Shown here one piece after another: positions 15,116 to 23,811 of a stretch of 57,792 nt of DNA (the stretch's first letter is position 1; each line of letters starts with the position of its first letter). The notes under the pieces are model-generated. The model saw nothing but the letters and a program-made list of their open reading frames with translations, did not search any database and was not told the DNA's origin. A program made the translations under genes and the position numbers. Source of the stretch: Bacillota bacterium (GTDB taxonomy: Bacteria > Bacillota > Clostridia > Lachnospirales > Lachnospiraceae); contig JAEWHR010000154.1 in the NCBI GenBank assembly GCA_023387655.1, positions 1-57,792 of the forward strand. Direction: 5' to 3'.

Positions 15116-16297
15116 CTATGCATTTTGTCTATTACGATAAGACTCCAACAATTCATGAATCAAAGAAACTGGGCTAATAATATCATTAACAGAGGTATCA
15201 TGATTTAGAGTATCTACAATAAGTGAGAGATATTTACTTAAATCTACATTACGATAGTAAGGGCGTTTTAATAACTCTTCACTGTTATAAATTAGGTTGG
15301 TTGTATAAATTCGATCGAAATAACCAGATTCATAGTATTCATCAATTTTTTCTAAACCGTTACAGAAAAGGCCAAAAGTAGCTGCAATAAAGACACGGCC
15401 TGCTTTTCTTTTCTTTAACTCTTTGGCAACATCTAAGATACTTTCACCAGAAGAAATGATATCATCTATGATAAAAACATCTTTTCCTTCCAGAGAGGAG
15501 CCGAGGAATTCATGAGCAACGATAGGATTTCTACCATCTACAATAGTAGAATAATCTCTTCTCTTATAAAACATACCCATTTCCACACCAAGAACATTAG
15601 CATAGTAAACAGCACGGGTCATACCACCTTCATCAGGACTGATTACCATAAGATGGTTTTTATCAATCATAAGATTCTTTTCTGTAAAAAGTAATTCACG
15701 AATGAATTGAAGGCTAGTAAAGAAATTATCAAAACCACGAATTGGTATTGCGTTTTGAATACGTGGATCGTGTGCATCAAATGTTATGATATTTTCAACA
15801 CCCATATCAGATAACTCTTGTAAGGCAAGAGCACAATCGAGGGATTCTAATTTATCGCGGTGATGCTGTCTTCCTTCGTATAAGAATGGAAGTATAACAT
15901 TAACACGTTTTACTTTACTAATTTTAGCAGCAGCAATTACTCGCTTTAAGTCTTGAAAATGGTCATCTGGTGACTTTAAGGAATCTTCACCAAACATCTT
16001 ATAGTGATTGGTATAGTTCATGACATCAGCGATTAAAAAAAGGTCACAGCCACGTATGGTTTCATTGATGACAGCCTTTGCTTCCCCAGTACCAAAACGG
16101 GGTATTTCATAGGAAACAAGATAAGTACTATTATCATATCCAAGAAAAGCAGGTAATGCTTCATTACTTTCTAGCATTGCACGCCTAGCTTCCACGATGC
16201 ATTGGTCTATTTTATCACCAAGTGAAGTACAATTCTTCATAGCTATAATTTTGAGTGGAGCTACAGGGATTGTTTCCGTTATTTTTCTGTTACTCAT
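15116..16297 (-). CDS. prs: Ribose-phosphate pyrophosphokinase (PRPP synthase), long form
   Basis: Prs makes PRPP from ribose 5-phosphate and ATP for nucleotide, His, Trp and NAD synthesis. Recognisable motifs are FDAHDPRIQNAIP, the ribose-phosphate-binding PRPP loop in VFIIDDIISSGESILDVAKEL, and VISPDEGGMTRAVYYA. At 393 residues it is about 75 longer than the classical enzyme of roughly 315, with a longer N-terminal part and diverged active-site loops. Long prs versions occur in Clostridia, where they may coexist with a classical copy. GAAGGGAG precedes the start. It lies 67 bases after the ABC ATPase gene on the same strand. Confidence 0.88.
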   Translation of the reverse strand: MSNRKITETIPVAPLKIIAMKNCTSLGDKIDQCIVEARRAMLESNEALPAFLGYDNSTYLVSYEIPRFGTGEAKAVINETIRGCDLFLIADVMNYTNHYKMFGEDSLKSPDDHFQDLKRVIAAAKISKVKRVNVILPFLYEGRQHHRDKLESLDCALALQELSDMGVENIITFDAHDPRIQNAIPIRGFDNFFTSLQFIRELLFTEKNLMIDKNHLMVISPDEGGMTRAVYYANVLGVEMGMFYKRRDYSTIVDGRNPIVAHEFLGSSLEGKDVFIIDDIISSGESILDVAKELKKRKAGRVFIAATFGLFCNGLEKIDEYYESGYFDRIYTTNLIYNSEELLKRPYYRNVDLSKYLSLIVDTLNHDTSVNDIISPVSLIHELLESYRNRQNA

Positions 16298-16364
16298 GAT
16301 GGTTCTCCCTTCTAATAAATCAACTTCCTTATTGTAGCCCCAAACGATTAGTACGTCAAGCGCA

Positions 16365-17123
16365 TTATAAAGTAAAAGAAGTGTATTGTATATTATCTTC
16401 TTCTTTCATTTTAAATTGAATCTGAAATACTTCTTCGATTTGTGTATTGTTTGTGAACTCTTGCCGATTAGAGACACTAATGATTTTACCTTCTTTCATA
16501 AGTACTAGGATATCTGCAATTTGTAGTGCCTCACTGATATCATGGAAAATTACTATAATAGTTTTACCTTGATTACGTAGTGTTCTCAATAGTTCCAAAA
16601 ATTCCAGTCGGTGTTTGATATCAAGAGAAGCGGTAGGTTCATCTAACACCAGATAATCACTGTTTTGTGCAAGTACCATTGCTAGAAATACTCGTTGGCA
16701 CTCTCCAACAGATAATTTCTTTACATTCTTTCCAACAAATTCGAGAGTGTTTGTTAATTCCATCACTCGACGTATGATACGATCATCTTGATCAGTTCTT
16801 TTTTTCATAATAGTGGAGTATGGAAAACGTCCTTGTTCTACTAAGGTTTCCGCATTCATGGAGGGTACTTCACGAATTTGTGGTAAATGGGCGATACGCT
16901 TTGCTCTTCTTGTTGGAGTAAGAGAATAAAGAGGAATATCATCTAATGTAATGGAACCTTCTAGTAACAGTTTTTTATTTGCCAGACATTGTACTAAAGT
17001 TGATTTACCACAACCATTTGGACCTAGAATTGCAGTAACAGTACCATAAGGAAAGGATACGTTAATATCATTGATTACCGCAGTATTTTTAAATCCAGCA
17101 GTAATGTTCTCGTATTTGAGCAT
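16365..17123 (-). CDS. ABC importer ATP-binding protein, FecE/BtuD-like
   Basis: The 252 residues show Walker A GPNGCGKST (about 34-42), the Q-loop in HLPQIREVP, the signature LSVGECQR (variant of LSGGQ), Walker B YLVLDEPTASLD and the switch His in VIFHDISEAL. The closest type is the family II importer ATPase for iron siderophores, haem or cobalamin. It lies 60 bases downstream of a substrate-binding lipoprotein gene, but no permease gene is adjacent. GAAAGGAGAAC precedes the start. Confidence 0.9.
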   Translation of the reverse strand: MLKYENITAGFKNTAVINDINVSFPYGTVTAILGPNGCGKSTLVQCLANKKLLLEGSITLDDIPLYSLTPTRRAKRIAHLPQIREVPSMNAETLVEQGRFPYSTIMKKRTDQDDRIIRRVMELTNTLEFVGKNVKKLSVGECQRVFLAMVLAQNSDYLVLDEPTASLDIKHRLEFLELLRTLRNQGKTIIVIFHDISEALQIADILVLMKEGKIISVSNRQEFTNNTQIEEVFQIQFKMKEEDNIQYTSFTL

Positions 17124-17183
17124 GGAGTTGTTCTCCTTTCAGTTGGAATTGCAAATAGATAAAGTATTTCATAACAAGGAATA

Positions 17184-18359
17184 TCATGGCGACTCCTTAG
17201 GATATAATAAATTTGCTAGATATTCATAGGCTTTACCCCAGTTTTTGTTCGGTTTATGGGAAAACCATTCTTCTGGAAGAAAATAACACTGATTCTCTTT
17301 GATAGCCTTTAGATTTTGATAAGATGGATTCTTTAGAAATTCTTGTTCAACGAATTGTTTTATTTCTTCAACTTCGTCACCCATAGTAGATATAAAAATT
17401 TGGTCAATGTTTGAATATGATAAATTTTCTGGGGTAAGAACATCGGATTGAAAAGATGAACTAGATGCAATATTGATGGCACCCAGATCATTTAGCATTT
17501 CACCTACAAAATCATCAGTTGACTTAATATGAATTTCTTGAAGGCTTGCATTTAATAAAAGCACCTTAGGAGGTTTTTTTTGATTAATGGATTCCACCAT
17601 GGTACGTTCAACAGTATTTAGTATTTCTGAACCATAAGTTTGATAACGATCTTGTTTTTCTAGGATTGTTGTACAGGATTTTAACATGGACAGATAATCA
17701 AGAAAGTTGTCTACTTGAAACAACAATGTTTTAATATTTTTATCTCTTAAGGTATCTGCCAGTTCAATATGTTCCGGAAAGTCGTTTGTAAGAATAACAA
17801 GATCAGGTTCTAATTTAAGTAATCGTTCCACATTAATATCTTTTCCTGTTCCATTCCCGACTAAAGTTATTTCTTCTTTTTTTAAAAAACCTCGATTAAT
17901 ACTTTCTGAAACGGTAATGGAAACCACCCCTCCAGCATCTTGCCAAACTTGTACATAAGAAGAAGATAGAACAGCAACTTTTTTAGGTGGTGTAGTAAAA
18001 GTAGTGAAAAAACCACTAGCATCAATTATGACATGGGACTTATTACTGTTTGGTTTAGCATTCGTTTGAACAAAATCGGGTGTTATGGATGGTTTTACAT
18101 CAAAAGAAAAAGCTATCTTTTTTGCAAGATAGTTTCTAACTGGGTATATACCGGAAAGAGGTAGTTTTTGTAACTTATAAAGACCTGTCATATCGGATGT
18201 TTTTATTTGCTGTTCTAAGGAGATACTTCCATATAGGGTGAAAGGAGCATTGGAATTATAAATTAAGGTTTGCGGTTCTTTTTTACTTTCTTTGCTACAA
18301 CCGCAAACCAGGATAACGAATAGCAATAGAATAAGGGAGTATAATCTTTTTTTCATCAC
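17184..18359 (-). CDS. ABC importer substrate-binding lipoprotein (FepB/TroA-like helical-backbone type)
   Basis: The 391 residues begin with a lipoprotein signal, MMKKRLYSLILLLFVIL followed by VCGC, so the anchor is Cys21. Residues about 125-390 follow the iron/cobalamin-binding fold: KKVAVLSSSYVQVWQDAGG, NVERLLKLEPDLVILTN, then a long helix and NLSYSNIDQIFISTMGDEVEE. An extra region of about 90 residues precedes the fold. Homologues carry ferric siderophores, haem, cobalamin or molybdate, and the ligand here is not certain. The gene is divergent from the sirohaem reductase gene, which suggests a metal or tetrapyrrole link (inference). Confidence 0.85.
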   Translation of the reverse strand: MMKKRLYSLILLLFVILVCGCSKESKKEPQTLIYNSNAPFTLYGSISLEQQIKTSDMTGLYKLQKLPLSGIYPVRNYLAKKIAFSFDVKPSITPDFVQTNAKPNSNKSHVIIDASGFFTTFTTPPKKVAVLSSSYVQVWQDAGGVVSITVSESINRGFLKKEEITLVGNGTGKDINVERLLKLEPDLVILTNDFPEHIELADTLRDKNIKTLLFQVDNFLDYLSMLKSCTTILEKQDRYQTYGSEILNTVERTMVESINQKKPPKVLLLNASLQEIHIKSTDDFVGEMLNDLGAINIASSSSFQSDVLTPENLSYSNIDQIFISTMGDEVEEIKQFVEQEFLKNPSYQNLKAIKENQCYFLPEEWFSHKPNKNWGKAYEYLANLLYPKESP

Positions 18360-18502
18360 TTGAAATCACCTTCTAAATTGGGAATGTTTATGTATATTTT
18401 GATTCAATTTGAAGAATTTTAATCAACATATAAGAACTGAGTTGTTATTTGCGTCGACCTAGTTCGCTAAAAAATACGAAGTTATTTAAAAAGGAGGAAT
18501 TT
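18360..18502. promoter_or_regulatory. Divergent intergenic region between lipoprotein and sulfite/nitrite reductase genes
   Basis: This 143-base region should carry promoters for both divergent genes. An inverted repeat TTGATT ... AATCAA, with a 16-base AT-rich centre (about 18398-18426), lies near the middle and could be an operator. I see no promoter with both boxes near consensus. The reductase ribosome site AAGGAGGAA lies at 18491-18499. Confidence 0.35.
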
Positions 18503-20137
18503 ATGGAAACATTTGCAAGGCAATACAAAGAGGAAATTGATTTATTTAAAGAGCTTGGCAAATCTTTTTTACGTGGAGAGATGAAGGTTCCTGAATTTAA
18601 AGGAAAATCAGGTGGAATGGGCGTCTATGCGCAACGTGGTGGAAAAGATTTTATGATACGTCTACGTCTGCCATCTGGATACGTTAGTAAAACACATCTA
18701 AAACGAGTACTAGTTTATGCAAAGCAATACAATCTAAAAGGAATACATCTAACAACTAGACAAACAATACAACTGCATGATTTAACCCTTGATGCGGTTT
18801 GTGAGATAATGAAGGATGCTATGGATTATGGTTTATTTACCCGAGGTGGAGGTGGTAATTATCCTAGAAACGTCTCCTTATCCCCAATGTCTGGTGTAGA
18901 ACAAGGGGAAGCATTTGATGTAACACAATATGCTATGCAAGTAGGAGAAATTTTTATCAAACAAGCGTCAGGATACCTTCTTCCAAGAAAGCTTAAAGTA
19001 GCTTTTTCTAATTCAGAGAAAGATACGTCTTGTGCTACTATTAATGATTTAGGATTTGTGGCAGTGCTAATGGATGGAAAACCTTATTTTCGTGTATATT
19101 TAGCAGGAGGACTAGGTAAAAATCCTGAAAAAGCAATCGAATATCCTGATTTAATCCCACCTTCCGATGTGATGTATTATGTGGAAGCAATGATTCGCAC
19201 TTATATTGAACTAGGGGATTATCAAAATAAAGCAACAGCAAGAACGAGATATATACCAAAGAAGATAGGAGTAGAAGCGTTCTTTGAAGCTTTTGAAAAA
19301 CATGTAAAAAGGGTAAAAAAAATACTAGACTATGTGAAGCTAGAACCAAAGTTATGTAAAGAAGAATCGTGGGATTTTGAAAAAAATACAAACAATAGAA
19401 AAGCACAAAAACAACCAGGGCTCTATACTGTTATTTTACATCCTCCATTTGGTATCCTTTCAGTTGAAACATTGGAGCTATTAATTGACTATTTAGATAA
19501 AATCTCAAGTGACCCAAGAGACAATAGATTAGAAGAGATATCTTCAGATGAGATCATACCAAAGGATTTTGGCCAAAACAATCACCCACAGGTAAGACTT
19601 TCAATGGAAGAAGAAATGTATATTAGAAATTTAACTCTAGAGCAAGCGAATGAAATATTAAAAATGGTTGCTGGAGAGAATCTTATGACAAATCTTTCAA
19701 TGGGATTTAGTTGCGTGGGTGTACCAACGTGCCAGATTGGTATCTTAGAGTCAAGGGAACTTATGAAAGCGATTCTATCAGCAATTAGAAATCAAGGCCT
19801 TGATGAAAATTTATTTCCAAGAATTCAGATTTCTGGTTGCCCGAATAGTTGTGGACGACATCAGGTTGCACCTCTTGGTTTTGTTGGAAAAAAACAATTT
19901 ATGAACGGAGAGGTATATGACGTTTATGAAGTATATCTTGGCGGGAAGATAGGGGTTTTAAGTACAAAATTAGGAGATAGGATTGCAGCGTTGAAAAAAG
20001 AGGATGTTCCAGTTGCTATGGTGGAGCTTGGAAAGCTATTATTAGAGAGTGAGAAGTGTTTTTTTAAATATGTAGAAGAACAATCAAAAGATTTACTATC
20101 TTTGTTTCAACAATATGATGTAACTGAGGTGAAATAA
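18503..20137 (+). CDS. Sirohaem [4Fe-4S] nitrite/sulfite reductase (haemoprotein)
   Basis: The enzyme reduces sulfite to sulfide or nitrite to ammonia by six electrons at a coupled sirohaem-[4Fe-4S] centre. The 544 residues show the two ferredoxin-like half domains (FMIRLRLPSGYVS near 50; ASGYLLPRKLKVAFSNS near 170) and the cluster ligands Cys404-x5-Cys410 and Cys446-x3-Cys450 (ISGCPNSCGRHQ). ATG 18503 follows AAAAGGAGGAA; the longer frame from 18449 adds only residues without family similarity. The monomeric ferredoxin-dependent form is likely since no flavoprotein partner is adjacent. The choice between sulfite and nitrite is open. Confidence 0.92.
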   Translation: METFARQYKEEIDLFKELGKSFLRGEMKVPEFKGKSGGMGVYAQRGGKDFMIRLRLPSGYVSKTHLKRVLVYAKQYNLKGIHLTTRQTIQLHDLTLDAVCEIMKDAMDYGLFTRGGGGNYPRNVSLSPMSGVEQGEAFDVTQYAMQVGEIFIKQASGYLLPRKLKVAFSNSEKDTSCATINDLGFVAVLMDGKPYFRVYLAGGLGKNPEKAIEYPDLIPPSDVMYYVEAMIRTYIELGDYQNKATARTRYIPKKIGVEAFFEAFEKHVKRVKKILDYVKLEPKLCKEESWDFEKNTNNRKAQKQPGLYTVILHPPFGILSVETLELLIDYLDKISSDPRDNRLEEISSDEIIPKDFGQNNHPQVRLSMEEEMYIRNLTLEQANEILKMVAGENLMTNLSMGFSCVGVPTCQIGILESRELMKAILSAIRNQGLDENLFPRIQISGCPNSCGRHQVAPLGFVGKKQFMNGEVYDVYEVYLGGKIGVLSTKLGDRIAALKKEDVPVAMVELGKLLLESEKCFFKYVEEQSKDLLSLFQQYDVTEVK

Positions 20138-20262
20138 TGATAGGAAGAAAACTCCATCTCTAAAAAAAGCTAATCTATATTGCGTTACTGTCTTTTGGAT
20201 GGTAAACTATAGGTTATGGAACATGGTGAAATGTAGAACCAGACAGATAGATAGGAGTTATC

Positions 20263-21588
20263 ATGGAACACAATAATTCGAGTAGACATTATATAAAAGA
20301 TGTTCAAAAAGGAAGTATTGCCGAGGAGCTAGAGTTATCTTACGGCGATGAGCTTCTTCGTATAAATGGAAAGAAAATTAAAGATGTACTTGATTATCAT
20401 TATTTGATAAATGATGAATTTCTAACTCTTTTAGTTCGCAAGCCAAATGGTGAGGAATGGGAATTAGAGATTGAAAAAGATTATGAACAAGATCTTGGAA
20501 TTGAGTTTGAAGAAGGGTTAATGGATTGTTATCAATCCTGTCGTAATAAGTGTATCTTTTGCTTTATCGACCAAAACCCAAAAGGAATGAGAGATACCAT
20601 ATATTTTAAGGATGATGATGCAAGATTATCCTTCTTACAGGGTAATTATATTACGCTGACTAATATGAGCAAAGAGGAAGTAGATCGTATCTGTTTTTAT
20701 AAACTTTCTCCAATTAATATCTCTGTGCACACGACCAATGGTGAGCTCCGTAAAAAGATGTTAAACAATCGCTTTGCGGCAGATACCTTATCTTACTTGG
20801 ACCAGTTCTATGAGGCAGGCATAGAGATGAACGGACAGATCGTATTATGTCCGGAGTACAACGATGGAGTAGAGCTTGATAAGACGATAGAAGACCTATC
20901 AAAGTATCTTCCATTTATGAAATCCTTATCAGTAGTACCAGTGGGATTAAGCAAATACCGCGATAAGTTAACTAAACTTCGAAAGTTTACGAAAGACGAG
21001 TCTTTAAAAGTAGTCGAACAAATTGAAGGCTGGCAAAAGAAGATTAAAAAAGAAAGAGGTACTCGTTTTGTCTATGCCAGCGATGAATGGTATATCAATG
21101 CAGGTCTTAAGGTTCCTACGGAAGACTATTACGAAGGTTACCCTCAGATAGAAAATGGTGTTGGTATGGTGCGTTCATTGATTGATGAGGTTACAGATTA
21201 TCTCGCTAGTATCGAAACATCGGATAAGAAATCAGAGGTATCCATGATTACTGGTATGCTTGCTTCAGATATTATGTTTCAGATAGCACAACAAGTAATG
21301 GACAAGTTTAAGAACATTACAGTTCATGTTTATCCAATTGTAAATCATTTCTTTGGTGAGGAAATTACGGTTACTGGATTGCTCACCGGTCAAGATATAA
21401 TAGCACAATTAAAGGATAAACCACTGGGAGAAGCATTACTGATGCCAAATGTAATGTTACGTTCTGGAGAAGAGCTGCTTCTTGATGATATGACGGTGAA
21501 AGATATTGAAAAGGCTTTACAAACAACTATTCGTATTGTAAAATCAGATGGAATGTCATTGGTTCATGCAATGATAGGTGAGAGTTAG
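20263..21588 (+). CDS. DUF512 protein: PDZ-like domain plus radical-SAM-like Cys cluster
   Basis: The 441 residues start with a PDZ-like domain (about 10-75, VQKGSIAEELELSYGDELLRINGKKI). A cysteine motif CRNKCIFC follows, with Cys93, Cys97 and Cys100 (CxxxCxxC), characteristic of radical SAM enzymes. A long domain with PVGLSKYRDKLTKLR and YASDEWYINAG, typical of DUF512, completes the protein. The family is common in Firmicutes and cyanobacteria and commonly sits next to der, as here. Its reaction is unknown. The start is supported by TAGGAG before ATG 20263. Confidence 0.9.
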   Translation: MEHNNSSRHYIKDVQKGSIAEELELSYGDELLRINGKKIKDVLDYHYLINDEFLTLLVRKPNGEEWELEIEKDYEQDLGIEFEEGLMDCYQSCRNKCIFCFIDQNPKGMRDTIYFKDDDARLSFLQGNYITLTNMSKEEVDRICFYKLSPINISVHTTNGELRKKMLNNRFAADTLSYLDQFYEAGIEMNGQIVLCPEYNDGVELDKTIEDLSKYLPFMKSLSVVPVGLSKYRDKLTKLRKFTKDESLKVVEQIEGWQKKIKKERGTRFVYASDEWYINAGLKVPTEDYYEGYPQIENGVGMVRSLIDEVTDYLASIETSDKKSEVSMITGMLASDIMFQIAQQVMDKFKNITVHVYPIVNHFFGEEITVTGLLTGQDIIAQLKDKPLGEALLMPNVMLRSGEELLLDDMTVKDIEKALQTTIRIVKSDGMSLVHAMIGES

Positions 21589-21726
21589 AGTTAGAAAGTT
21601 TTGTACCTTATATGTATTTGGTACAAACTTAATATATACGCAATAAGCGTAGGAGATAGATAGGGTGAAAATAGAGTTTTCATCCATTAATTTGTGCTAA
21701 TGCATAAATTATTATCGTTATTAAAA

Positions 21727-21750
21727 GGCGCTTAAACGCCGGAATTGAGG
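21727..21750 (+). promoter_or_regulatory. Hairpin-SD start cassette of der
   Basis: GGCG (21727-21730), loop CTTAAA, CGCC (21737-21740), then GGAATTGAGG (21741-21750) and 5 bases to ATG 21756. It closely resembles the ffh and gpsA cassettes. Confidence 0.72.
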
Positions 21751-21755
21751 TTTAT

Positions 21756-23081
21756 ATGAGTAAATCGATAGTTGCAGTAGTGGGTAGACCAAATGTTGGG
21801 AAATCCACCTTATTCAATGCTTTGGCTGGTGATCGTATTTCGATTGTTAAGGACACTCCTGGTGTTACAAGAGATCGTATCTATGCAGACATTACCTGGC
21901 TCGATAAGCAATTTACAATGGTTGATACCGGTGGTATTGAACCGGAAAGTAAGGATATGATGCTTACTTACATGCGAGAGCAGGCAGAGATTGCCATTGC
22001 AACCGCAGATGTTATAGTATTTGTAGTAGATGTTCGTCAAGGTCTTGTGGATGCAGACCATAAAGTTGCGGATATGCTTCGAAGATCCGGAAAGCCTGTT
22101 ATATTGGTTGTAAATAAAGTAGATAGTTTTGAAAAATTTATGCCGGATGTATATGAGTTTTATAATTTAGGTATAGGTGATCCGATTCCGGTATCCGCCG
22201 CTTCGATGTTAGGATTTGGTGATTTGCTTGATATTATTGTTGGACATTTTCCGCCAGAGGCATTAGAAGCAGAAGAGGATGAACGTCCACGAATTGCAAT
22301 CGTTGGAAAACCAAACGTTGGAAAATCTTCAATTATTAATAAATTACTTGGAGAAAATCGTGTGATTGTTTCTGATATCGCTGGTACAACAAGAGATGCG
22401 ATTGATACTGCGGTAACCTGGAATGAGAAAGAGTATATCTTTATTGATACAGCTGGTCTTCGTCGTAAGAATAAAATAAAAGAAGAAATTGAGCGCTATA
22501 GTATCATTCGTACGGTAACTGCGGTAGAACGTGCTGATGTTGTAGTTGTTGTGATTGATGCCAACGAAGGTGTTACCGAGCAAGATGCAAAAATTGCAGG
22601 AATTGCACATGAACGTGGTAAAGGTATTATTATTGCTGTTAATAAATGGGATTCAGTTGAAAAGGATGATAAGACAATTTATAAGTATACAAATCGTATC
22701 CGTGAAATCTTATCCTTCTTACCTTATGCAGAAATTATGTTTATTTCAGCAAAGACTGGTCAGCGTTTAACAAAACTATTTGATTCCATTGAAGTTGTTA
22801 TTCAAAATAGAAATCTTCGTATTTCAACTGGTGTACTTAATGAAATCATGATGGAGGCAACAGCGCTTCAGCAACCGCCATCTGATAAGGGTAAGAGACT
22901 TCGCTTGTATTATATTACGCAAGTAGCAGTCAAACCACCAACTTTTGTAATCTTTGTAAATGATAAGGAGTTAATGCATTACTCCTATACTAGATACATT
23001 GAGAATAAAATTAGAGAAGCATTTGGTTTTTCTGGAACATCATTAAAATTCTTTATCCGTGAACGAAAAGAAAATGACTAA
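21756..23081 (+). CDS. der: Ribosome assembly GTPase Der (EngA)
   Basis: Der is a double-GTPase needed for 50S subunit assembly. The 441 residues carry two G domains: GRPNVGKST (residues 9-17) with DTPGVTRDR and NKVD, and GKPNVGKSS (about 179-187) with DTAGLRRK and NKWD. A KH-like C-terminal domain follows (about 350-441). Length and order are standard. ATG 21756 lies 5 bases after the cassette ribosome site. It begins a der-plsY-gpsA run also seen in other Clostridia. Confidence 0.98.
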   Translation: MSKSIVAVVGRPNVGKSTLFNALAGDRISIVKDTPGVTRDRIYADITWLDKQFTMVDTGGIEPESKDMMLTYMREQAEIAIATADVIVFVVDVRQGLVDADHKVADMLRRSGKPVILVVNKVDSFEKFMPDVYEFYNLGIGDPIPVSAASMLGFGDLLDIIVGHFPPEALEAEEDERPRIAIVGKPNVGKSSIINKLLGENRVIVSDIAGTTRDAIDTAVTWNEKEYIFIDTAGLRRKNKIKEEIERYSIIRTVTAVERADVVVVVIDANEGVTEQDAKIAGIAHERGKGIIIAVNKWDSVEKDDKTIYKYTNRIREILSFLPYAEIMFISAKTGQRLTKLFDSIEVVIQNRNLRISTGVLNEIMMEATALQQPPSDKGKRLRLYYITQVAVKPPTFVIFVNDKELMHYSYTRYIENKIREAFGFSGTSLKFFIRERKEND

Positions 23082-23127
23082 TATATAGTTAGTAACAATG
23101 ACTAATGAAATCGGGGAGGATTTTGTC

Positions 23128-23757
23128 ATGGTTTGGAGAATAATAGTTTGTTTGTTGTCTGGCTATGCTTTTGGCTGTTTTTCTACTGGATATGTTGTAG
23201 GTAAAATCAATCATGTAGACATTCGTAAATACGGAAGTGGAAATGCTGGTACAACAAATGCGTTAAGAACTCTTGGTTGGAAAGCAGGAGTTCTCACCTA
23301 CCTTGGTGATTTCTTAAAAGCGATTATTCCAATTATATTATTTCGTAATATCATTTTTAAAGATGTGGAATATAATCAACTTCTAGCATTATATACGGGC
23401 TTTGGAGTTGTACTTGGCCACTGCTATCCATTTTGGTTAGGGTTTAAAGGAGGAAAAGGGATAGCAGTTACCTCTGGTGTCATGGCAGCATTTGATCCGT
23501 TATTGATACCATTTTTTATCGTTATCTTTGCAGCAGTTGTTATCATCACAAAATATGTATCTTTAGGCTCTATGTTAATGTCCCTTTTGTTTCCTGTTTG
23601 GATATTAATTTGCTATAAAGGCGAGGTACATATGTTTATTCTTGCCCTTTTGTATGTAGCAACTGCGATATACATGCATCGTGCTAATATTAAACGTTTA
23701 ATAAATGGTACTGAAAACAAGTTTGGACAGAAAGTAAAAATAGAGAAAAACAGCTAA
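23128..23757 (+). CDS. plsY: Acyl-phosphate:glycerol-3-phosphate acyltransferase PlsY
   Basis: PlsY transfers an acyl group from acyl-phosphate to glycerol 3-phosphate, the first step of phospholipid synthesis, in the membrane. The 209 residues have about five membrane segments and the conserved active-site loops: KYGSGNAGTTNALR, GHCYPFWLGFKGGKGIAVTSG and a late loop near MHRANIKRLINGTENK. I chose ATG 23128 (MVWRIIVCLLSGY) with GGGGAGGA upstream, rather than ATG 23098. The product, lysophosphatidate, follows from glycerol 3-phosphate supplied by GpsA, encoded next. Confidence 0.96.
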   Translation: MVWRIIVCLLSGYAFGCFSTGYVVGKINHVDIRKYGSGNAGTTNALRTLGWKAGVLTYLGDFLKAIIPIILFRNIIFKDVEYNQLLALYTGFGVVLGHCYPFWLGFKGGKGIAVTSGVMAAFDPLLIPFFIVIFAAVVIITKYVSLGSMLMSLLFPVWILICYKGEVHMFILALLYVATAIYMHRANIKRLINGTENKFGQKVKIEKNS

Positions 23758-23782
23758 GTATTAAGCTGGTAACGTTATAAAA

Positions 23783-23806
23783 GGCGCTAAGGTGCCGGAA
23801 TCGAGG
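23783..23806 (+). promoter_or_regulatory. Hairpin-SD start cassette of gpsA
   Basis: GGCGC (23783-23787), loop TAAG, GTGCC (23792-23796, one G-U pair), then GGAATCGAGG (23797-23806) and 5 bases to ATG 23812. Confidence 0.72.
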
Positions 23807-23811
23807 TTATA

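Noticed and set aside
14700..15140. Plus-strand reading frame of 146 codons over the YtaF-like gene and its upstream region
   Set aside because: It is mostly antisense to the membrane protein, crosses a terminator and ends in low-quality sequence. No family resemblance.
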